A stretch of DNA of 64,000 nt from Siniperca chuatsi (lineage: Eukaryota; Chordata; Actinopteri; Centrarchiformes; Sinipercidae): the NCBI RefSeq assembly GCF_020085105.1, contig NC_058053.1, positions 2,853,388 through 2,917,387 of the forward strand. The letters are read 5' to 3'. The position numbers and the translations under genes were made by a program. The first letter of the stretch is position 1. The number at the start of each line of letters is the position of its first letter. The notes beneath the pieces are model-generated. The model did no database searches. It was not told the origin of the DNA and worked only from the letters and a program-made list of their open reading frames with translations. Positions 46,901 to 58,800 of this stretch are shown in pieces.

Positions 46901-49900
46901 ACTGCAGAGGACCAATCCGATGCAAAGGTTAACGTTAATAAAAGGTCAAAACAATTCTAAAACCATGGAAAACAACTTTTCAGCTCCACAGTGCACTTCT
47001 TGGTAGACTAACGTAGACATTAGCCTGTAGAAAAAAACTGTTAAAAGGTGAGTGTTCAAAGTTGCATTCAGTGGAAAACTAATTAAGTATACAACTAATC
47101 AAGGACATAGGACACAGGCTACATCAATGTTGCAACATGCAAGTGGATACAGATCAAACTTGAAGGGGGCAAAAGAAAGTACTTGTTTGCTACTGTTGCT
47201 GTGGAATCGAAGTTGGTGTTTGGTTCAGCAGACATTATACTGTATTAAGACAGAAACTAAAACCAAAATTGGTCTGAAATGTTTTACTATAGGAGACATT
47301 TGAAGGACAACAATCATTATATTTGTGGGTTAGGGTGAGTAACTTGCTTACCCTTGTTATTTAAAAAAATATATATTTACAGGCTGATGGCATTGTCACT
47401 ACATGCCAGAAAAAAAATAAAGAAAAAAGAAAAATTGGGTGTTGTCACTCCTGTTGTTTTCCTTTTTATTTTTTCATTTTGGCATGAATATATTTTGAGA
47501 TTGCCAACAGGGTTCCCATCATGCTTCAGGTAATGTAAATGTGAAGCATAATGTTGCAATGCAAGTCAATGAATTAGCTTTGGGCTTTAGCGTATCATTG
47601 TTTACATTTCGGTGACTCTGCACCGTGAAAAGTCGTGCTTCGTTAGCTACCAGCAGCTCCTGATTGCTGTAAGCATGAATGTACAGACAATAATCACCCT
47701 GATCTCTTTTGATACTAAAGAAAAATCTACATTTGATGATTATGAGGCCAAATCTCAGGTTATAAGAAATATCTGTTATAAAAGTGGATTTATGGATGTT
47801 TATTCTTAATAGACTTTCCAGTGATACCATAGATACTAATATCATTAGAATGAGCTAGTTCAGCAGTACAGTATGCGCATGATGTCTGAGTGTTCTGGTT
47901 TGACAGTGGCCACTTTCTTAGGTACACCTGTACAATCTATTGCAATACAACAGCTCTGCCATAAATTCTACCTTTATGAAGTTTCTAATGTTCAGTTTTT
48001 GTTGACATTGTTAAAAATGTGTAAATTCAATGATGTTTATTATTGAGGTCGTAGTTAAAGGTGCAGTTGTACTGGACTACATTACACTGAGAGGCATTTC
48101 AAATGTTGGCCCATCCCATTAATATTCATGAGGAGGCTGAATATTAGAAACACCTCCGAATATAATGCAGTCCAGTACAATACTACCACTAACTATCACC
48201 TCGATGCTAAAACATATAATTGAAATAACACATCAATGACAGTGTCGCATCATAAAAGTAGACTTTATAGCAGAACAGTTGGATTGCATTTGATTATACA
48301 CATGTACCTAACAAAGTGGCCACTGAGTGTATATATTTCATGGAGATTAAAAAATGACTTTATGTGGTTCTCTTCATTTGTGCCAAGGCTGAATGCTCAG
48401 CAGTTGTTTTACACTGTAGTAAAGAACACAGTTTTTGTTGTTTGTTTGAGAGGATACACTTCTAATTTTTGATGACATCTAGCTTATTACATGTACACTA
48501 CACTTATTGTATGTTGCTTTTATCCAAAGCAACATACAATAAGTGTAGTGTACATGTAAGTTACTTTACTATTATAAGCCTGAGATAAACTACTTTTAAT
48601 ACATATTTTGAAAGTCTCATCAGTCTCTCTTCTTGTACAAAAATGAAATGTTAACAACATGCAGGTATGCAGGTGGATGAGAGGTTGTTAAGGTGAGTCA
48701 GACAAACAAAATGTGTTAGGCACACAGTAGTAACAAAACAGCATTCCTATCAATGTTGAGCAATAAAATTGGCTTAAAAGTCCATTCATAAAAAGCAACA
48801 AGCATTTCCTGTAATTTGTAAAAAATACCAAGGTTAAACCTAAGTCTTTTCTGGTTGCACAACAAGCTTTAATCTATTTGGTGAGTGATCAATTTGCAAG
48901 GCACAGAATGATTTTTAGGTTGTTACAGCAAAACAGCTAGAGCGTAAATGGTAGAGGTGAGTGAGAGATGCCACACTCGAGTTTTCACTGTCTTGAAGGT
49001 GTTGGTTAGGCACCAGGCAGGCGGGGCATTGCGTGCTTAAAGTGTCGTGTTGTGATTGGCTGTTGGATCGGGCTCTACCTGCTTACACCTTTCTTCCTGG
49101 TTGCCCTCAGTGGACAGTAAGGCTGCAGTACTGGACCTGCCAGCTAGCTCCTCGCTCACCCAGATATGAAGGGTCTGGGGCAGAGTGGCAAGGCAGAATG
49201 GGCATTACAGCATGACACAGGTCCTCCGCCATCACATATGGATGCAATACTCAACCAATCTTTCATAACAACCTGGCACAAACCAATACTGTGTGTGTGT
49301 GCATCAATCTTCCCACATAATGGATATTTGTACTTATGAAAACAAACTAAAGTGAGGATTGCTTTCAGCAGCAGACAACTATTCTATACTCACAGATGTA
49401 TTTTCAGCTTGCCTGGAGATCAGGCCCTGATTTGAACCTACGTGAGGATTTCATTTGGAAGAACAGCAGTGGAAGAACAAACAGAAGGGGACACCGACGG
49501 AGAACATGACGCGCGTCAGACAAGGTGAAGATAATGGGCCGTTGACCCAAGGCCGTCCACACAGAGAGTGCCTATTACCAAAGTTTACCAAACCCTACAG
49601 GCCGAAGAGTTCAAATGAAAAGAAGTGTGGAAGTATACAAGAGGCAACTGGCTGTCGAGTGTAAGTTCTGATTGATTGTCAAGCAAACATTTGATCTTTG
49701 AGGGATGATGGATCTGTTCTGCAAATAAATATTCTAAAATCAATTAAGAATTGAATCCAATTGCACACTACTTTATGTAACTTCATACTAAACAAGTCTC
49801 CAAGCTATTAGCTTTGCAATAAGCTTGCTGCTCACCCATTTGTAATGTTATTATAATAGTTTAGTAGGGCATAACTTCCTTTGCAGATTATATGTCCATA

Positions 49901-52900
49901 TGTTTTCCATGTTGAGGCAAAAAAAATAAAAATCATAAAAGAAAAGATGGCTTTGATGCGAGATCTAATGTGCACTCTTTTCATTAAGCTGGAAGCATAA
50001 GAATTTAGTTGTGGGCCCTAAATTTCCTTGGTTTAGAACTGTGACATTACGCCATAAGGATTAAAGCAACCATTATTTCCTGTATCAGACCTTGTTTGAC
50101 CTAAAACTAAAATAACATATTTATATTCTCTAATCACTCCAATGATAAAGATTAAAAAGGCAAAGTTAAAAACATGTACTGAATATATGCATCCTACTGA
50201 AAATAAGAACGATTCTGAATAAAAAAAATGCGAGTGAAGAAGGACGCAAACATTATTCTGGAGGAAATTTCCTGTTTAAAGGTTTGTCTACGCAAAGAGA
50301 TTTCCATTGTCAGTGCTGGATAACAGGACAATCCGATGGTGGCCTACCTTCCTGACATCAGAACTTTTGGGTTCAGTGGTCCAGGTGATGATGCGAGATA
50401 CGGCCAGGCGAGTCTCGCTGGAGTTGACAAAGTCTGTCGGGTCCATCTGCCGAGCCAGGGACTCAATGTACTTCAAAATGGCCACCTTAACCTAAAGAGA
50501 CAACAAACATCCGGTCACATGTTTTACTAGCTGCATCAATCACGCTAACCAATCAAAATCATCTTGGCTTCAAACAGAATCAGTCTTTCTCGTTTTACTT
50601 TACCTTGAGATTAGGTGTCTGAGTCTGATCGACGATAAACCTCATCAGAATGTTGAACTGTTGGTCAAATGGGAAGGACTCCCTGACAGACAAAGAAATT
50701 AGAAGTTAACTTGGTCCTTCATATTAGACTGTGTATCCTATGCTGGAACATTAGTGAACAAGCTTCAGTTTATGAGATTGTATTAGCCAGCTCAAAGACA
50801 GATACTTATTTTATATTTGATCCCGTGGGGAAAGGTTGACCACTGATTGAGTGACTCAGGAAGTACTGTGTCTTTCAAACAGATCTCACTCAGGGTTTCT
50901 GCTGACCACAACACAAACTGTCAGTTTTAACTTGAAAAGAAATATTACTTGATTGTGAGGGTTGGTTTACTTTCACAGTTTACCACAAACTGAGTGACAA
51001 AGAAGCGCAAAGACAGAAATCTCTCCCTCCAAATGTAGAAGTGGTCAGCCAATTACTAAGGTTTACATTCTACACTAACTAAATAGATTCATGGAAAACC
51101 AATTTCCAATAGTGTGAAATGTCTCCTTATCCACTGGAAATGCACAGCAGCCACTAATCTTTGCTATCCCCTCCCGGTGACCTGGACAGCCATGCCTGGC
51201 TTGCGTTTCAGACCTTGTGATATCCAGGGCCTTCTGGACTTTGGCCTGGACTGAGCCAAGCAGGTCTGCTCCCATCTTTTTCAGCAGCTGAGTGAGCAGG
51301 ACAAAAAGCCAGTCCTGCAGGTCCTCCCTGTGTACTGTGATGAAGTCCACAAGAGTCTCCAGGAACATGCTGAACACCTGAGAACATGTGCACAGTTCAA
51401 ACATTTATTACACCCTGCTTGATTTGACTTCAATAAGATTAAACTGCTCGTGTTCAGTCAGATTTGGGTTAATGCCTGTAGTAATATGGATAAAAAACCA
51501 CACTTACTCTCTGTTGTTAAATCCACAGCAAGGCAGACCAAGCAACAAGAGACACTTCATTAGTTTCAAGTAAGTCACAGTTCCATCATTTATTGCTGGA
51601 TACCATGCTTTTACACTTAAGTCAATTAGTTGTAGTGCTGCAGTTAGTACAGTTCATCTTCTTTACCTTGCTATGTGGATCTGCAAACATCCTTGTGAAG
51701 ATCTCACAAAGTCTCTTCAACTCCACTCGGCTGGAAACAAAACACACACAGGCCATTAAATAAAGCAGAGCAGGGATTGTCAAATAGCTTCATACGCTTC
51801 TCATGTTTGCCCCTACAGTTCCATCACAGCGACTACGCAATGCACACAAACTACGAAATGCTCTGACAATCCAGTCACTTTGCCTCTATCCCTTAAATAT
51901 TTTTTTATTATTCTTTACCACAGCTGGATAACAGAAGTATTTACAAGACAACAACAGAAGCACAAAGACATTAAGACATAAATAAACAAACAGAACAAAA
52001 AATAAATAAAAAAAGGTGTTCAGCAAGCATATTTTCTTTGTTATTTGGAGTTGGAAAACTTGAATGGGTGAGGATGTGTAGAAAGGAACCAGCTCTGGAT
52101 GAACTGCAGGGAAGGAGACCAGGCGTTATGGAATGGCATCAGATTGTCCTCTAGGGTTGATGTGAGCTTTTCTCGGTTTGCGTGGTCTGTTAAAAGATTG
52201 CGCCAATGGTTTATTGATAATTTTCTTTTGTCTTTCCAGTTGAGTAATATGGTTTTCTTGGCCACAGGTAATGCATTTAAGATGAAAGCTTGGAGAAGTT
52301 GTGGGATTGTAGGTTGAAAGAGATCGCCTAAAAGAGAGATGGAGGGGGAGAGGGGGGTGCTGAGGTTGAGCCTCTCGGTTGAGGTTGGTATCCCTTCAGC
52401 ATTGTTCAAGGACAATGGGTCTGTCCCAACACCCATGCTTGAGGTCTTTAGCACTTAAGTGCACGTTCATGTGCCTCCAGGTAGTAGGCAAGTGTGTCCC
52501 ACGTCGGAAAAATACTAATACACAGTGTACTTGATGTGCACTTTTCCTAATACCACTTCAAAGAGGTATTCAGAGGTAAGCGTATACCACAGTTCATCAC
52601 AGTCTTCTGTGCTACAGCCCTCCAGTTACTGGCAGCAATGCACCTATGAGCTGATCTTAGGACCGACAATAATCAGCAGACATAAAGAATTTTATGGCAT
52701 GTTGGATTCAGCGTGAATATTATTATTCATGCCCAAACGCTACAAAGTTATAACCGAACCTCCACTGATGGTTATCATAATAATCTGTTCTTACTGAGGG
52801 ACTGATAAGAATGATCACATATCTGACACTGTCAATAGGCCTGTCGCGATAATTACGTTATCGACTTATTGGACGGTATATGGACATGACCGCGACCATT

Positions 52901-55863
52901 TTTGCTGACCTCGATATTATCCATTGTGTTTACATGCGCGTTTGTTTACATAAGAATGTCACCAACATTTTAGCCAACACGATGCCAGAATAAACAGCAG
53001 GGTTTTCCCTATATTATAAGACATGGGGCGCAGCGCTTGAGCATTATTTCACCGCGGCTAAGCCAAATGAACAGAAAAGTCTATGCTGAGACACGTTTTG
53101 CTGTCATTTCTGGTCGCACTGCTTCTGTCCTCCTGTTGTCTGCTCTCTGTGTGGAGTTACAGCGTGGGCAGGGCTCTTAGCGACTTTATTTCTAAAAAGC
53201 GACAAATTTAGCAACCTATTCCGACCATCAGGGAAAAGGCGAACAAAAATATTCATACATTATATCGCTCAGCGTAATCGCAGTCCTCGGCTCTTCTGCC
53301 AGCAGCGCCGAGTCTCGTCTCTCCCTCTCCTCTTGCGCCGTGTGCAGACAGTCAGTAGGTGTGGCGTGTGAGGCGGCAGGTTTGAGCTTCTCTCTCGCAC
53401 TCTCCCGGACCTACAGTGTTCCTATAGCTTGTAAATATGTGAATAATTCATTTGATCTTCTCCCTCCCTTTGTAGATTTTTTAAAAACTTTTTTATTTCA
53501 AATATACAATGTCCCTGTAGTGAGTTTGTGATTATTTGGCTAAAGATTTCTCCATCTCTCCCTTGCTGCAACCGACACAAATTAATGCAATGGAGTGGGA
53601 TGCAAATGCCCTTAAAATCTTGTTTATCGCAATTATTGCTGGGACAATATATCGTCCAATAAAAGTAACAGGCCAGTCCTAACTGTCAACATAAATAAAC
53701 TGAGAAATATGTTCCGACATTTTATCAGTCATTACCATTCAAAATAATATCATGTTATGTCTCTTTTACTTATATGCAGTGGACCTGCCTGCTTCTAGAT
53801 AACTCAGTTTCATGTCTTTATCAGTTGCATTCCTCCTCTCAGATCCTGAATGTATGTTTTATACTGCCATCTAATTGTAACTGTAACACTGTAAGTTTGA
53901 TCCTACGTATTTGCTCCAACAAATCAACTGAGCTGGATTGAGCCATGTACTGTATTTGTATTTGCGTGAAACACAGGATATCTCTATTAATCAAGTGTGC
54001 CTCAGTGAGCTCTGATAAACTTCCACATGCTTGTGGTCTTAATGGGCACTGCGGCAGTTACCGAAAATACGTCACACAAGTAGGCACCTGACTCGCAAAT
54101 ACCGCAAGCGTGGGTATTAGAACGGACCTATTACAGGGCTTTTTCAGTAGGGAGTAAACTATCCGGGATCCCAAAATTGTCCCAGTGCACTGTATTTTTA
54201 TGCCATGCTCATGTCATGTGGGATGGAAGGACGAGATGCTAAAGATTCCCTTGGATGAAGACTCTTTCCTATCGCCACCAATTTTGTATTTTGGCAATAC
54301 TGAGCAGGCAAAAATCCCGATTATGTTGCCATCTAGAGACTGCTGCATGCTCTCTCTTAATGTATGTCCGATCGTTCAGAGCTATTACACAATAACATCT
54401 CCTTTTACTGTTTAGCAGATGACACACAGCTATAGCCTTTGGCCACACTTGAGCAAGCTGGACATAGAGTACCACACAAGCTCACATTTCCACTCTGGCC
54501 CTTTTTGACACCTTAGGCAAGAGACCTGAGCCCAGTCCCACCTCAGTATTCTCTGGCTCTTGAGGAGATTCTGCAGGCCCAGCAGGCCCTCCTTCCTCTC
54601 TGACCAGTTGGAGCTGGCGCAGTGGTTCAGGATCTCCGCCACATCCTCCGTCTGGCGCAGGTAATGGGGGATGCCTCCGTTCCTTGAGCCATATGAGCGC
54701 TCTGAACAAGCACTGGACGCATCACTGTTGGCATCGTCATCAGAGTACATCCCCGGGGATTCGTACCTCCGCCTCAACGGCTTCCTCTGTGAAAGAAAGA
54801 AGAAAATGTAAAACAAGCATTATCGTACCTAAATGTTAACCAAGCTCTGCAGGAAAAGTGCAAAGGCAAATAAACTCAGCCATGAGGTAAGAATCTTTGA
54901 TACAAGGTTGCCAGTTGCATCAGATAGCCATGCAGTTTTCTGCACTGTTTTGTGAAATGTACATTTCATGTTTTGTTCTGTGTTACTTTTAAAGTTTAAG
55001 GGTAACTTTGATACATACACAGTTGTGGTATGCAATTCCTCAGTTAAAAACAAACATTTCAGTTTTCAATGAACATCAAAAGCCAGTCAAGCAGTGCCAC
55101 AAGTACGCAAAGATCTTGATTACAAATGCAATACAGTGGGGGACACTTACAGCAGAGCATATTTAATCTCATGGACTTTTGAAAAAAATAAACACATGAA
55201 TAATGTACCAAAACAATGAGGTTTAATACATTAATATCACAATGTAAAAAACCCCAACTTTGCTGGGGTGGGCAATAGATGCACACAACTGGGATGCGAC
55301 TGACATTCAAGGTAAAATTAAATAGAAAAAAAATAATAATAAAAAGGGGTTGGGGTGGAGGGGCGTCATGAGCCAATATAATGAGGCAAGCTGCATCATT
55401 GTTTTTTGAACTTGATTAGTGCATGATGGCGATATATGAACAGTATGTAAAATGACCAACTACCTTATTCCTGGAGTCTCCTAATAGCTGTAATGGTAAC
55501 AAACAACCAAGAGGGAAAGAGGAGAGAGGGAAGGTTTAAAGGGGGAACAAAGAACAAGTACAGTCCTTCTGGGTATGCAAAAGAGGACAAAATTAGACAT
55601 TTCACATTTTAACTGATATGTGTGAATGGTTGAGATACTCTCAATAAAAGGTCAGAATAAAGGAACACATCTTGATGTATCCCTTAGGCTTGATGATATT
55701 CAAGCCATAGTAATCTATGAACATACATTTATTTTCTAAGACTAAGACTGTAACCTTACAAAAGTTGACTATTGCTCACTCAGGTTACATTAGGAGATTA
55801 AGTCTGGAAAACATCCATGCAAAATCACCTTGAACGTTAAACAGAGCAACTAGTTCAAATGTG

Positions 55864-55895
<32 letters not shown>

Positions 55896-58800
55896 GCAAT
55901 ATACTCTTTTCAGTTTAAAATTCCCCATTTATTGATATTTATTCATACTTCTATTACTGCTGTGCACTATGCACCGTCTCATAATAATCTTAATAAGCTA
56001 CACTTAACTTGACAGTTCAAGCACTATTACTTATTACTTATATTATTACATTGTATTATTATACCATACATACTTATCAACCAGTAAATCCACTTTGTAC
56101 TTAAATTATTTAAGTTTAATTAAGTTATTTAAATTTAATTTTATACTTATATCCACTTTGTACTTAAATTATCTGACCTGTATTATAGTGTATTATATAT
56201 TACGTGACAGTGAGCAGCTGTAACAAAAGAGTTTCCCCTCGGGGATCAATAAAGTATTTGACAACATTTCCAGAACAGCCGCCTTGTTTGAAAATCAGAA
56301 GGCAAACCCAATGCTAGACCAACGAATAATGTGTTCAACCAGTCATTGCAGGAAAGACTGATCGAGGTCTTTTAGCAAAGTAACGAACTCTCACTGGTAT
56401 TTGAAATGACGAATGTCCCAGAGAAATGCTCACAGTGCTGCATCAGAACTCAATCCACACTAACAAGCTTTACACGCTCCTAATGGCAAAACCCCCATAA
56501 GCAGTGTACAAAGTTACTTCCAGTTATGTAGTCTCTGAGACTTTTTAAGCCCTATTTAATACCAAATAGAATGCAATGTAATAACTTTTTCATGGTCATA
56601 CTGGTCAGAGAATGATGGAAAACCAGTCAGGACAAAAAGGCCTACAATTATTTATTATATACATACATTTATATTAAAAATGTTTCAGTCCTTCCCTGCT
56701 GTAAATAGCAATAATTCATAGTAATATATTTAATCATGATTAATAATCAATTAATGTGACCTGGACCTAGATAACTGGCAGAAATTTGATTATTTGATAA
56801 ACCAATTACATCAAATTTTTGTCATGTTTGCATGAAAACCTTGCTTAGTGCTTGCTTTAACAACAATCCTCTCTTAATAACAACAAACATATTAATATGT
56901 CTCTCCTGAAGACAAAAATTCCACAGAAACTTACCAGAGCATCAGCAACTGCTGCCTCCACCTCTGTGCCAGTGTTAAGGACCCTCATGGCGTTGACTGA
57001 CGCAGAGATTCTTGCTTGGTGAATCAGACCATATCGGTCTAGACAGGAAGTGGGAAAAGAAGAAGGTAAAGGAAGATGGTGAGTAGTAAAGTAAATGTGG
57101 CCACTGTAACTTACCTGAATGGACAAAAGCAAAGGATGCTCTTCTTACTTTTGTAACCACACAGAGTTACTGTTTCTTTTAACCACATTTGAATATAAAG
57201 CAATATACTGTATTTGAATGAGCTGAAAAGATCACTACAAGTGATCAACTATTTTCGAGTCTGCAACCACCAAAAGCAAAATGAAAATATACATGTTACC
57301 AAAGAAAAACCCAAATAGAGGATGACCAAGCCCTTAGGCAAAAGCACAGGCATACATTGCAGTTATGCCATTTCCCTGGGAGATGAATCATATAGGGCAC
57401 CAACGATACACCAAAGAGGAAAAACCACAAATATGAGGTTATATGTTAAAAATTAAAACAGAGACAACGATTCGCAAAGTTCAAAGGATGACAAGTGGCA
57501 AATAACAACGAGTGAGCACATAAAAGGCTGTAGATCACAATTCCACGAAAATCACAGCTAAAATGAAAAATGTATAAGGCACTGAAAATGCAAAGTGGTG
57601 ATTAAGGGACAAGCATGAAAACATAATGTTACATGCTAAACAAATACAACTTGTCCATTCTTACCTTTCCAGTTTGCTAAAATACTGAATAAAATACTCA
57701 AAATCACCCTGGAGGGAACATAAAGTAATGGAATGATGGATGCTGCCTGCAGTCACATCACTTAACACAACCACAGAAGCATGCTGGTTCAGTAGGCATT
57801 TTTGCCTCTAAGATGGGGAATTTGGGGGGGGGGGGACTGAGAGAGGCTGGGAGGTCTGGGCATGCAGGTCACCTGACTGGCTGTGGGGGTCGGCTGTGGA
57901 GAGAGCACTGGTTGAACGGGAGTGACGTCGGGAGGCTGCAGGGGACAGGAGAGGTGGGCGACATCCAGACCAGGGGGTTAGTGACACACACTACGGGTGT
58001 AACACCAGCCTCGAAGGTAAGACTCAGGAGCCACCGTCATGCTGCTGCACTGACCATTAGATTTCACTGGTCTGACTGTGTCATGTTCTCGTTTTTCATT
58101 TTGAAGAATAAATGAATCAATGGACTCTGGCTTGATATTTATCACCTTTTGACTTGCAGAAATTAGAGTGGGTTTCTGATATATGACAATATGACATAAC
58201 ATTTAAAAGGAGATTAGTAATAACCTGCTCATTTTACAATCAAAATCACAGCTAGCTCTTGTTTGGATAAATTGATTATGATGTGACTTGACTTGGCCTT
58301 AACAGAGATTTCAGTTAGTTCTGCAGTGTGAAAAGGGTCACATCTAGATTAATTACATGTGGATATACAGTACAGTATAGTAGTCAGTGGCCCATTATTC
58401 ATATCCTGAAATCTAAAAATAAGTAGTGTGTAATTCAACAATGAGTTTTCATCAGTATACTGTTACAACATAAATTAGGCTTACTTAAAAACAGAATGTA
58501 TAGGAGCAATCTCAATTCTATTTCAAGTCTGGAGAGTTTAAAAATGACCAACAATCTGTAATCTGTACACAGATTAATTCAGAAACAATTCAAACACATG
58601 AATCCAGTTTAAAACAGTCCAAAAGAAGGTACATTTGAAGATTCTTCATCTTTAAAAAAAACAATAAATAAACAGGATTAAGAAGAGAAAAAAATAAGTT
58701 GTATCCCCCACACGGAACAGTAATCTTCCCTAAACCCAGAAACACACAGTTAGTGCATGCACAGAGAAAGACAGGCAGCGGTAGAATGGCCATTAGACAC

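Larger units (their letters stand above)
51731..54541 (-). other. clasp1 intron with LINE and hAT insertions
   Basis: The 2.8-kb intron holds an L1-type LINE end (51900-52454) and an approximately 850-bp hAT-like element (52835-53682). The remainder shows nothing recognisable. Confidence 0.55.
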
